Source: Diphasiastrum complanatum
Lineage: Eukaryota > Streptophyta > Lycopodiopsida > Lycopodiales > Lycopodiaceae
Length of the DNA stretch: 64,000 nucleotides
Assembly: GCA_029204225.1 (NCBI GenBank)
Contig: CM055095.1
Coordinates: 43,427,184-43,491,183 of the forward strand
Direction of reading: 5' to 3'
Shown here: positions 10,971 to 20,995 of the stretch, piece after piece
Layout: each line of letters starts with the position of its first letter
How positions within the stretch are numbered: position 1 is the stretch's first letter
The notes under the pieces: generated by a model
Told to the model about the DNA's origin: nothing
Databases searched by the model: none
The model's input: only the letters and a program-made list of their open reading frames with translations
Position numbers and translations under genes: made by a program

Positions 10971-13960
10971 ATGATGAGATATTCCCTCCCAAAAGTTGGA
11001 AACACTCAAAAATTTGAATTAGGAGTGATCTCTGAAACAAAGTCTACGCCATCTCTATCTCCAGGGTCAAACAAGTGTTTAGCACCATCACTATCTCTAG
11101 CAGAGTTAGCGCCATCTCCAACTTTGTTATTGTCATTGTGTTGTTTGTTACTATACTATTGTATTGATGACAAAGCTTTATCATCTTCATGTGGTTTCAA
11201 TCACCAGAATATGCTCCGCTCAAGACAAGAAATTTAAAGCAACCCAAATTGACAACTTCTAATATGGTCCGATACAGAGAGGAAAAGCTAAAGCATGTAG
11301 ATTTATGGTCATCGGGAACATTGTATCCTATTGATCCATGTTCATTGCAACATCCGGATCTTCATTCAGTGAGTCAGTTAATAATCTATATGTGTCATGG
11401 GAAAAATGGTCTTTTGGGTTACTGTGAGAATTTGATGCTCTATGGGAATGCACATTCAATGCAAAGAATACATTATTTGGAAAAGAAATCAAGGAAAATA
11501 TCAAAGGAGTGCGAAGAAAAATCTACAAAGTTGAAAACTTGTTTGGATGAAAATGAGATGCTCAAGAAGGAGATCGCAAGGTTGAAATCTTCTTTGCATA
11601 TGAGATAAAAACTGCATTTCAATCCATGCGTATCTCATATTTGTCTCTTGTTAAAGATATGGATGTGCTCAACAGAAAGGTCCAAAGCAACAAGAGAAAA
11701 AGACTGTAACCAAGGATATATGTGATCTATTATCCAAAGGAGGTCATAGAAAAAGACAAATCCGTGCATTTAAGTAGGTTATAGCTTATTTGGTATTAAA
11801 TATTGCTTGAACTTTTTGATTCATCTATAATCTCTTGTTTTATTATTTATTCATTTCAACTTTCTATTGATTTTCTTATTATACTGCTGTGAATACTATG
11901 AGTGTCAAAATTTCTACTGACATTTTCATGAACATTATGTTTGCAATGCGGATCAGCATTTGTTGTTGAAGACCATTTGGCTGATGAGATTTTGATTGGA
12001 AACTCACTAGGCTCTATCTTGACTTCTAAATCTATGAAATCAATGTTAAACAATAACAAAATGAAAAAGATTAAGGCTTTAGTTATTGATAGCATTATGA
12101 ATGAAGTTGAAAAAATATTAGACACAACATTGCTTCAAGGGGCATGTGACTTTTCTAGCATTAGTAGAGAAGCATATGCAACAATGTTTAAGATGATAAA
12201 GGAGGCATTTGCACATGTAAGTATTAAAAAGTTTCTAATCCCACGACCATTTCATCTTTTAAGAAAAAAAGACATGTTAAACCAAGGTATGCAAACAATA
12301 GTTGGTAATCCATCTCATATCAATGAAGTGTATTGCTCAAAAGGAGAAAGTCTAGCATATAACAATTCCAATAATTTATTTATTGACATTAATCAGTTAC
12401 TAACATTCATCATAAATTTTTACGGTATTACAAATGAGAATGTCAATAACAAGTTGATAGTTGTTCTCAAGTTAGATGAGTCTGAAATCATAAAAAGACA
12501 AAAAATAGAAAGAGTCAATCTCACGATAATAAATGGAGCACTTTCAAATTCAGAAGACTTAGAAGGCCTCAATTTCAGGGTTCAATCAGAAAATGATATC
12601 TCGTGGTTGGCAGCATTTCAGGTATAGCAGTTCCTATCAATAGGGATAATCATTTTAATATGGATTTCATTTGGAAAATCTTCTCTTTGTTAATATTATG
12701 AGGCTAATCATGTTTTTGTATTCTCTTATAGGTGATGAAAGAAGACCATGACATTCTCTCGTGGATATTTAATAGAACATCATATCATGCCACCATAAAA
12801 AATCACATGGAGGGAGTTCCACTCAATATTCCTGGAATTGGCACTTTCAACATTGAATGGCATTTAACAGGAGATGTGAAGATATTAAAATATATGTTCA
12901 ATATATCACATGGCACTAACTCTAAACACCCTTGTCTGTACTGCATGAAGACAGCAAAAGACATGACAAGGAGTACAGGAATATAAAGAGATCGAGAAGA
13001 TCCTAATTGGAAACATGTACTACTGATTCCTCTTCAAAATGTTCATATCTGTACATTGCATGCGAAGGTGCGTATTATAGAAAAATAATCTATTTTCACA
13101 TCTTGTTTGCATGGAATTTCGAGTCAGAGGCCTCTGCGAAGGAAGCTATTTCTAGATTAGAGGATGTGTTGTCCAAAGAAGGCTTACATAAAGGCCACAT
13201 TAAAATTAAAAAAAAATGACAAGCTATCAGGTAAAACAAGAAATATTCCATGCAAGCTGAGCATTGGAGGACCTAAAGCTCGAATATTTTTATCAAATTA
13301 TTCTGGCAAACAATCCAAGATTCAATACACAATTTGGAAAGAAAATATTGCAACAACTCAAGATTTCGAAGAAGAAGGTTCTACTCGTATACACAAAGTA
13401 GAAGTTTCAAAAAAATTAGACAACATGGTGAAATACTTGAGAAAAGATAAATTTTCAAATACTGATGTACAAACGATACAGAAAACAACCAGTGAATTTG
13501 TGGATGTAGTTCAAAGTGCATGGGGTTTAGATCATATAACACATTATATGGTAAAATTTCGATGTTACACTACTATAGACAAATATGTGCAATTAAATTA
13601 GATACTTTTGGTACTGATTTAGACTATGTTTTTATGACATGCAACACATATTACGACATCATTCGACATTCTTTGCAAAAAATAGTGAAAGTCTTAGCAT
13701 TTGGTCATCGCAAGGAATGGAAAAATCTCATTGAGCAAGAGCGGCATTTCATAAAAGTACACAACATGGCGGGACTAGCACAAAAAACAGTTATATACTA
13801 CAACTTTTTCAATGATTTTATAGAAGAATCCAAATTCATCATAATACAAAATCGACGGATTATAAAAAATTTCAAAAAGCATGCAAATTTATACAAGCCA
13901 ATAGGCAATCGACACACAATAAAATTTTGTATATTAGATAAAAATATTTACAAATTATAA
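10971..13960 (+). pseudogene. E1 gene 1: candidate DDE transposase with HxCLYC insertion
   Basis: The N-terminal part (11189-11608) ends in a Lys/Glu coiled coil (KKSRKISKECEEKSTKLK). The main exon runs to 12621, then a GT-AG intron (12622-12731), then coding resumes in frame. Motifs in order: LKLDESE (about 12466), WHLTGDVK (about 12858), SKHPCLYCMK (about 12922), LHAKVRIIEK (about 13048). Two Asp motifs, a zinc-type CxxC insertion and a later Glu in a helix is the layout of RNase H-fold transposases, so I infer the element's transposase; this is a pattern match, not a family identification. Damage: TAA near 12985, frameshifts at A-runs near 13085 and 13210, and another near 13550. Its stop lies 14 bases from the stop of the convergent gene 2. 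Confidence 0.55.
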
Positions 13961-13974
13961 TTGAACAGTATCCA

Positions 13975-15287
13975 CTATGCTTTCGATACTTTCTCTAGTG
14001 AAAGTTGCAACTTAGAATCATGCAACAATTTGCTTCTTTCGTATGGATCCAACAACTCATAGTTTTCATGCTTACTCAGATCAACGTAAGCAGCATACAA
14101 TACAAAATGAGATGATCTGAACATGAAATTCACTGGTCCATATATTAAAATTTTAACCGCAATGGTTTTCTTTACAAAAATAATTTTATGCACCTTATTA
14201 AAATTATGTCCTCCAATAAAATGAGACAGTGCCTTGATTGTCATAATCATAGTCTCACCATGTTGATGAAATTTTGAATGGACAACACTTATCTCATTAT
14301 TTTTGAAGAACTTCAGATAGTGTCTCAATGCATGATCTCTTGAAAATTCTCAAGCAGAAGATCTTTGTCCTCCTCGACGAATTGTGAAATCATCAAGGAA
14401 AATTGTTTTCTGAAATGGGAAAAAAATAAAAATAAAGTAAGCTTTAGTATAGTCTGACATAATGAATCTACTAGTACATGATAAAATACAAAAACTTACG
14501 CATTCAGCTTTGTCTTCCCTGATTACTGTCTCTCCATCAATATTATGTCCACCTTTCTATGTCAATATTGTTGGTGAATAGACATTTGGTTGTGGAAAAC
14601 CAAGTTGACTTTGGATTCTGAAAAACTCCTCCTCAAAAGATAGATCACCTTCTTTGTTGCACGTTTCCTCCACAGCCATTTTCAAGCAATCTTTCCTTGA
14701 ATAAAACTTATCATTATGTACATCGTCAATACCAGAGAGAAGATCATCAGTATCAAAATCAATTATATCCAAAAATTCATCAAGCTCTTTGTTCAAAATG
14801 CAAAGATTCTCAACTTTAGTGAAATAAAAAAGATCCGATATATTTGATATTATCAAAAAAGAATTATTATCTATATTATAAGTAGGCAAAGTGATCAAAG
14901 ATGTATCAGAAGGAGAAAGGATAGTGGGTGTTTTAGGGCCTATAAATGATGTCCTATTTCGAGCAGGATCAAAATCTGAACAATCATCTAAATTAATGCT
15001 TGTATCAATAAAAAAAAGTATGTATATCTACAATGTTTGACTTTTTAAACTTTGTACCATTGGAAGAAGCATTTTCAGAAGTGGAAGTCCCAGCTTCCGA
15101 ATCGTCAGAAATATTTAACAAAAGAAAAAACAAATGCAGACCGAAAATCAACAAATCTACATTTTTTATTGTGAATTGGACACTCGTCTACAGACTTGAA
15201 ATCATTATGTAACTTGGTGAATATTCTGTCAAGCTTAGTTTTATAGCTATGCTTGTCGAGTGCCACCAAATCTTGATAATGAATCAT
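13975..15287 (-). pseudogene. E1 gene 2: unknown ~370 aa protein
   Basis: Read leftward: a start near 15287 (MIHYQDLVALDKHSYK), a frame change at a T-run near 15120, then a long acidic stretch with SDDSEAGTSTSENASS and DIIDFDTDDLLSGIDDV. A GT-AG intron at 14499-14410 joins DKAEC to KTIFLDDFTIRRGGQ in frame. The last exon is compact and basic-hydrophobic, with DHALRHYLKFFKNNEISVVH and GETMIMTIKALSHF. Two in-frame stops (near 14557 and 14350) disable it. I do not recognise the family. The last exon resembles a folded domain and the first half looks disordered. Its 5' end faces gene 3 across a palindromic spacer. Confidence 0.5.
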
Positions 15288-15337
15288 ATCCTTTTATTCT
15301 GAGATCTGAATAACGGAGTATTGAACAGAGACTTAAA

Positions 15338-15481
15338 TCTGAGATATATCTCAGAAAATGTCTCCACACCAAGAATAACAACGGTATCGGTATCGATACC
15401 AGAACTGAATATCGGTTTCTTTTATGAAAATAATTTGTGTATATCTTGCGCTCAAAACCGATATTCAATTCTGGTATCGAT
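15338..15481. promoter_or_regulatory. Divergent spacer with paired inverted repeats
   Basis: Between the divergent starts of genes 2 and 3 there is a perfect 18-base palindrome, TCTGAGATATATCTCAGA (15338-15355). There is also a 27-base inverted repeat: 15392-15418 (ATCGATACCAGAACTGAATA then TCGGTTT) against 15455-15481 with one mismatch and a 36-base spacer. A symmetrical binding site between divergent genes suggests a shared promoter or operator for an element-encoded protein, but this is inference from position and symmetry only. Confidence 0.55.
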
Positions 15482-15572
15482 CTCAAACGCTCTCTGATCG
15501 CAATCTTTTTTTGTTTTCATTCCATGCGCTTTTGTTCAAAGTTTATTTTTTTGATTTTTTTTTTTGAGAATG

Positions 15573-17496
15573 ATGGCCAGGACCAAATCCACTGCCCGTG
15601 CCATAACCACTGTACAGCCATCCCATGCCCGTGTTTTTCCTGGTACTGGCCGTAGACGTGGCAAGAAGCAGGTTTGGATGAGGGAGATTAGAAAACTCCA
15701 GAACTGAACTATTGATCCCTATAGCTCCTTTCAGTCGATCTATCATAAATGTCACTCTGTCACTTGGGCTAAATTTTTGTTCTGTCATGACAGCCATGCA
15801 AGCCTTACAAGGTGCTGCAGAGGATTTTTTGTCCCAATTTCTTGAGGATACCTATCTTTTGGTAGTACATGGTAAGCATGTCACCATCATGCCAAAAGAT
15901 TTCATCATTCTCAGAAGACTTCGGGACCGTTTTTCTGGTCTGCATGTTGATAACGCCAGCACCTCCAGAGACCTGCTCTGGATAGAACCAACTTGCCGAC
16001 TACCTCTAGCTGGAAAAGGAAGCAACCTATTCCCAAGAAAGCTCTAGAGTTATCCTGGCCAAGAGACCCCGGATCGCCTTGAGCTCTGAGTCAGATGCTG
16101 GAGAATCTGATTCAGATCGAGAATCGTCACCCCTTCCTTCTCCTGTTATTCGTTTAGCTCCTTAGCATGTTTCTTCACCAAAAGTGTTGATTACCCAAGA
16201 GGAGCTCAACAAAATAACAAAAAATTCTGTAAATATTGTATCTACTCTTCTTTTTTCTCCTGTACATAATCTTTTTGTTAGAATTCCATATGATCCTGCC
16301 CAAGTTTATTTTGATTCTGAACATTATAACCAGTACGAGGCCTTCCTAGGTAATAAAATTGATCTTCTCAGCAATTTTTTTGATTTTTTTTTTCCAAATT
16401 TATGTAAAAGCTTTAGATTAGGTCCCAAATTTTGTGTCGAGCTGAAAGATAAAACATCAGAACTTTCAAAATATAATAGTAGAAGCCGAAGGATTTTTTT
16501 TGCAGAATAGTATTAGTTTCGATTCTCATGGTATAGTTTTTGTTCTTAGTCCATTTTTCATGGAGGCAATAAAGGCAAAAGAAGCCGATTTTGAGAAGGC
16601 TGTATATTATATCGAATGCAGTCCTGTGGCAAAATTTTATTTGATTCCATATGAAAATAAGTAAGGATTGCTCTTTTGTTTTTGTTGTTTTAATATGGAT
16701 TGTTGCATGTGGCATTGCTTTAATAAGTACGGATTGCTTTAATAAGTTTGGATTTATCGATATTTGTATTTTGGTTGTTGCAGTCGGCATTGGAGCTTGA
16801 ACATTATATTAGTAAAGATAAATAAGGAGGGAGTATCAAATTTCTATGTATAAAATTAAACTCAGCTGCAAATACACATAGAGAATTTGATTCTCTACTT
16901 TATAATGTCGTTCAGAAAATACCGACAACGGCAACCTCAATTGGAGAGATAACCATAGATCTCTCAAGGTATATTCAATTTATCTTTGATATACATGTAT
17001 TCTTTTTTAGTTCAAATCTATCATCATAGCATAAATAAATTTTCTATCATAATATTACTAATTTTCGTTCAATATATGTAGTGTGTATAGCAAAAGAACT
17101 CTTTTAGTTGTGCATGGTTCGTCCTGTACAATATGAAGTTATTTTTTGAGTGGTATACTTTACAAGTGGATGTAGATATTGAAAAGGTAATATTCTATTC
17201 ATTTGTAGATCCTTTCATTCTAATTCATATTTCTTTACTATCATTGTTTGTAATTTGCTGATTCTCGTGTTTTGTGATGACATTTCACTCTTGAGTCGTA
17301 TACTCCTGACGATGTATATAGATTTCGACAAGAGTTGATCAAAACCTATGCTCAGAACGGTGTAAGCGTTGCACCTAAGATCGAGGGCCCTAAAAAACAA
17401 GCTACTCCTGCCTTAATAGCCTTTCAGATTGTTCAGGATGTAGATCTTATTATATATGATAAAAAAGGAATAGAAGTCCTTCCTAATACAGAGTAA
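15573..17496 (+). pseudogene. E1 gene 3: histone H3-like fold plus acidic linker and unknown C-terminus
   Basis: From the ATG at 15573 (another ATG lies 3 bases upstream) the protein starts MARTKSTARA, as histone H3 does, and reaches VWMREIRKLQ at the H3 alphaN helix. After a small frame-changing deletion near 15700 it continues TELLIPIAPFSR, ALQGAAEDFLSQFLEDT, HVTIMPKDF and RRLRDRF (to 15933), covering the whole histone fold. A second frameshift near 16040 leads to AKRPR and an acidic SESDAGESDSDRESS tract, a TAG near 16165, then an unrecognised domain (16184-16660). GT-AG introns lie at 16661-16783, 16969-17081 and 17187-17295; the last exon ends at 17496. Loop 1 length equals canonical H3, while LLIPIAPF recalls centromeric H3. 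No fusion of this kind is known to me. Confidence 0.7.
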
Positions 17497-17832
17497 GACG
17501 ATATTATAGTAGAGAGTCCTCTTGTCTTAAAAGGCATAGAGGCTCTTCCCGAAATAGAGACAAGATTATAGAAGGAGCTATTCCCTTATCAGTTCCTAAT
17601 ACTAATAAAGAAAGTATAGAAAAATTGACTAAATAGAGATCTATTTGTAAATAGAGATACATCAAAAAAAAAAAAAAAAGATACATGTAAACAACCCGTT
17701 TATGAATTTTTTTTTATTGATATCAATATAGATTCTAACAATCAGGTTGTGTCCATAGTGTAATACTGGAATGCAATTTTCTATATTGATAAAAAGACAT
17801 GATGATTGGCATGTATTTGCTGATAGTGAATC
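17497..17832. other. Convergent 3' spacer of E1 genes 3 and 4
   Basis: About 340 AT-rich bases between two facing stop codons, with an A-run near 17667-17681 and TTTTTTTT near 17708. This is likely the 3' UTRs and poly(A) signals of both genes. Nothing else is seen. Confidence 0.4.
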
Positions 17833-19199
17833 TTAGTGATCTTCCATAAGTTGGATTGTTTCGCCAATATCTCTGCATTTGATCTCGAGCTCATGTCCTT
17901 TACGTACCTACATAAAACTAATACAAAGTGAGTTACAATTAGTACAAAGATTGTATTAGAAAGTTTTGATTGAAACTATTCATAAAGGATCAAGTGTTTA
18001 CAGTTACTTACGAGTTTACCATTGAAAATGAATCTGAAGTCTGAAAGTACATCATCTTGTAGGAGCAATAGTTCCCACCTGATGTAATTTAGACTCCAAT
18101 TTTCTTCCACCTCAACACACGTCGAAACGGCATCATTGTATATAGTTTTAATGTTTTTTCATTTTGAATGTCCACTGGCTTCCAAGTCTTGATCAAGTGG
18201 CACCCATTTACCTTTATTTTTTTTTCATCTTTGATAATGGAAGCATAAGCTCAACATTTGTTTTTCAATTTGATAATGGAAGCACATGAAAGACATTTTA
18301 ATTCTGCATTCTATTTCTCCATCTGATCTTTTTGTCCCAACCTTCATCCATAAGTTCAGATAATAAACTATTTGATAAATTTTTGCATACAAACATCGTT
18401 AAGGTTTTGTGTACATTGACACTTGAAAAGAAATCCACAAATATATTCAAGGAAATAAACCAACTCAATCTGACTGTTTTTTATTTTGTGCTCATTTTTA
18501 ATGAATTTTTTACATCATTATATATCTTGCAATGAAATGATTCTGAAACTGTAGCATCTGGTGCAATCCATTCATCACTTTCAAAACTAGGTAATGGAAT
18601 TTGGACTATTTGTCCAAAATTTTCTTTTGTATCAAGAATGTACATTGATTCGTAAAAAAAAATCTCACTATCAACTAGATTTTTTGCAGTTCTACCTCGA
18701 TATTGCAGTTGTCCAATATCAGTGTGAATAACATCTAGCACATCTGCTAAAGATCCATTGGGCTCCCATTCATTTATGTTGGATGGATATAAATCTACAA
18801 GAGAAAAATGATCAGATTGGCAAGTTTACTATTAGATATTAATGAATGACAAAAATCTAACTATCAAAAATATCAATACTCACAATTGTTTTTTTTGTGA
18901 TCTTGACGGTTGAATCCTTGCACATTTATCTCTGAATGCATATGTACATGTTGGACTAGAATTTCAAAAATAGATTTTCCTCTTGATGATGTTCTGAAAT
19001 CCAAAATTCTGGCCTTCCAATAAGATCGAAATGATAGTTTTGATCTTTTGCTTTTTCGAAATGCTCCTCTTGATGATGGATGCATCAAAACCCAAGAGTT
19101 TTTTGAATATTTTCTTGGCACCCATAATCCATTATCATCTTTCTCGTTGAATAGAAGCATAGAGTCGATTGAGGAGCACGACTTCCTTGATGGCACCAT
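17833..19199 (-). pseudogene. E1 gene 4: unknown multi-exon protein, homologous copy in E2
   Basis: Exon 1 (19199-18884) reads MVPSRKSCSSIDSM and a basic SKRSKLSFRSYWKARILDF. A GT-AG intron (18883-18795) leads to exon 2, with YPSNINEWEPNGSLADVLDV, GQLQYRGRTAKN and IPLPSFESDEW. A further intron likely starts at 18513 and ends near 18422; exon 3 has TMFVCKNLSNSLLSELMDEG. After a decayed stretch with paired Cys residues (KCLSCAS) and CHLIKTW, the end reads RWELLLLQDDVLSDF, an intron (18011-17908), and KGHELEIKCRDIGE before TAA at 17835-17833. E2 carries matching pieces (IPLPDFSSEEW, TMFICKDLSDEIIAELLDDG, SHLIK), so the protein is shared by the element family. Function unknown; the Cys pairs might bind zinc. 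Confidence 0.5.
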
Positions 19200-19204
19200 T
19201 CGTA

Positions 19205-19320
19205 ATGTGCATGCAAAAATCTAAAACACTGAACTATGAATCTGAAAATTTGCGTAGACAAAAAGCCATGAATCTGAAAAAATGTGTTGGCATAAATTTG
19301 AAACACTGATCTGTTTGGCG
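19205..19320. repeat. E1 right subterminal short repeats
   Basis: Short direct repeats recur: ATGAATCTGAAAA twice (about 19234 and 19268) and AAACACTGAWCT twice (about 19222 and 19303). Subterminal clusters of short repeats are typical transposase-binding regions in large plant DNA transposons; the role here is inferred. Confidence 0.4.
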
Positions 19321-19633
19321 CCACAAATTAACTCTGGTTAACCATGTTAACCATGATTTGACAATGCATATACATTAATGGTACATCGATTTTCTCATCT
19401 CAACCATCTGTCATATTCATTTTCAATATTTTTGGGTCTCTTCGGGTAGTGATGAGCTGGAAGGGCAGGCCTCATCAACCAATAGCATTTCCACATGTTG
19501 CCCGACGAAATAGCAATATATTTTAATAGTTTTTATTTTATTTATATTTGGAAAATTCTACGTTACGTAGAACCCCGATTTCAAGGTTTCAATTGGTCCA
19601 CATGGCAACGAAATAAGAAAAATAAAAAATAAA

Positions 19634-19678
19634 GCATCTTTTTCAAAGGCCCTCTTTGGGCTCTAAGTTTCTCTAATG
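19634..19678 (-). repeat. E1 right terminal inverted repeat
   Basis: Read on the minus strand from 19678: CATTAGAGAAACTTAGAGCC, then CAAAGAGGGCC and AAAAAGATGC. It pairs with the left repeat at 10766-10810 and is close to the E2 ends. Confidence 0.8.
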
Positions 19679-20043
19679 GTTGGAGGTGGCACATCTTCTT
19701 CGTCGTTGGCAATTCCCCTTTGGCAGTTAGCAACATTCTCACATATTCAAAAGCACTCCTCACTTATGTTTTGGCATTTTTGCAGGCTCACGGTTCTTTG
19801 GCAAATATGATTGATATGGAATCAATAGGTTTACTTCCCCCGATCACATCAGTGTGCTACTTCTGGCTTGCTATGTACTTGTTTTGCCATTTAGCTGTGT
19901 TGGTAGGGTGCGAATTGTCCTTTTCTCTATTGTTGTATAGTAAACCCTTACGGGTTCTTTCACAGTTTCACCCATGGGTTGCTTGCACTCTTTGTACTTG
20001 TTCATTTGTGAGTATCTTAAAGTTTTGCAAAAAAAAAAAAAAA
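19679..20043 (+). mobile_element. LINE 3' tail with poly(A) (right part)
   Basis: Immediately outside the E1 right end is a ~350-base stretch ending in an A-run of about 14 (20030-20043) after TCTTTGTACTTGTTCA. This is typical of a plant L1 3' UTR. Together with 9780-10765 it makes one LINE split by E1. Continuity is inferred from position, not from an aligned intact copy. Confidence 0.5.
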
Positions 20044-20487
20044 GCTAAGCAATTTTATTCTATGTATTTTGACCTTCTAAACAAATTTTGTATAACGAAC
20101 TCTCAAACTATGTACTCTAGAGATGTGCTTCTTGGAAACTGCCGAATGCTTTGTTGCATACCAACTTATCGAAGCATCTTTCATGCATAGATGAAGCTTC
20201 GTATTAGAAACATTTAACATAACCACACCATTTTTTTAAATACTTGCTACCAATTACTTATTCTAAATTTTCCAATTGTCTTTGCCACTTCATGCACACA
20301 AGCTTTTTACAAAACAATAATCCATACTTACAAGGATAATCTTCTAAATGTCAAACTTTATAGAGCGTAATATCATAAATCTAGGAAAATAGTCTTCTAA
20401 CCTTCATAAAAGAGAAGCAAATCATCGGTTCCTTTGAAACTATTAGCCATTATTTTGCTAATATCATAAATGGGTATGTAGATGATA
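20044..20487. other. AT-rich DNA, no gene seen
   Basis: No ORF, RNA gene or repeat is recognised. Confidence 0.4.
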
Positions 20488-20817
20488 TGGTTACGTAATG
20501 GATTTTTGGTGACTATTCTGCCCATTTCTGAACAGATTAAAAAGCAGAATAGTCACCTGTTTTTTTAAAAAAAAAAAATTAGTGCAGATTATGCCTGCCA
20601 TCTACCACGTGGCAGCATTGGATTGGTCTCAAATTTTTTTAGTGCTGATTCTGCTTGCACCTGCCACGTGGCAATTAAGGATTGAATTAAAAAGGGGTCC
20701 AAAAATCCATTACGCAATGGAAGGGGCCGGGCAGAGGCCATTCTGCCCGGTACGGGCCTCGCCTAAAAAAATTCTTGAAAACCATGAGGGCAGAATGGCC
20801 TCTGCCCGGCTCCTTCC
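20488..20817. mobile_element. Foldback/MITE-like element with three inverted repeats
   Basis: Outer arms CGTAATGGATTTTTGG (about 20493) and its complement CCAAAAATCCATTACG (about 20699) enclose an inner perfect inverted repeat, GGTGACTATTCTGC against GCAGAATAGTCACC (about 20508 and 20545). Next to it, 20719-20748 and 20788-20817 form a 30-base inverted repeat with one mismatch and a 39-base loop (CCGGGCAGAGGCCATTCTGC). Two CCACGTGGCA motifs lie between. This is a short non-coding foldback element, possibly two joined. Confidence 0.6.
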
Positions 20818-20995
20818 ATAATACATCATATTTATAATGAAAGTCAGATCTACTCACAATTAAAATCGTTATCGGCTTTTTGAATAACTTTATCACTTTT
20901 TCAATATTCTCACAAACTTCAAGGTGATATACAACATCAAGGTAAACCAAACATTTGAATTAGATGCATGGTGACAAGAGTACTTTTTCAATGAC

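Larger units (their letters stand above)
10766..19678. mobile_element. E1: 8.9 kb TIR element with four genes, one H3-like
   Basis: Imperfect inverted repeats bound the element: 10766-10810 and the complement of 19634-19678. Both begin CATTAGAGAAA and share CCCAAAGAGGGCC and ATGCT. The same repeat, starting CATTAGGGGATATTAGA, occurs at both ends of E2, which supports these as true termini. Inside are four genes in alternating orientation (+, -, +, -), several with short GT-AG introns and all damaged. The left flank is LINE coding sequence and the right flank plausibly the same LINE's 3' end, so E1 inserted into a LINE. I find no convincing target-site duplication; a TA dinucleotide (CATTA and TAATG) is possible if the terminus starts at GAG. 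The family is not one I recognise. Confidence 0.75.

Noticed and set aside
15573..15933. The H3-like gene as the host's own H3 or CENH3
   Set aside because: It lies between element genes and TIRs, is very divergent in tail and helices, is frameshifted, and runs into a non-histone C-terminus with introns. A captured host gene in the distant past remains possible.
10766..19678. E1 as an integrated giant-virus fragment
   Set aside because: Histones occur in some giant viruses, but the defined TIRs, spliceosomal introns, and a second TIR-bearing element in the window fit a transposon better.
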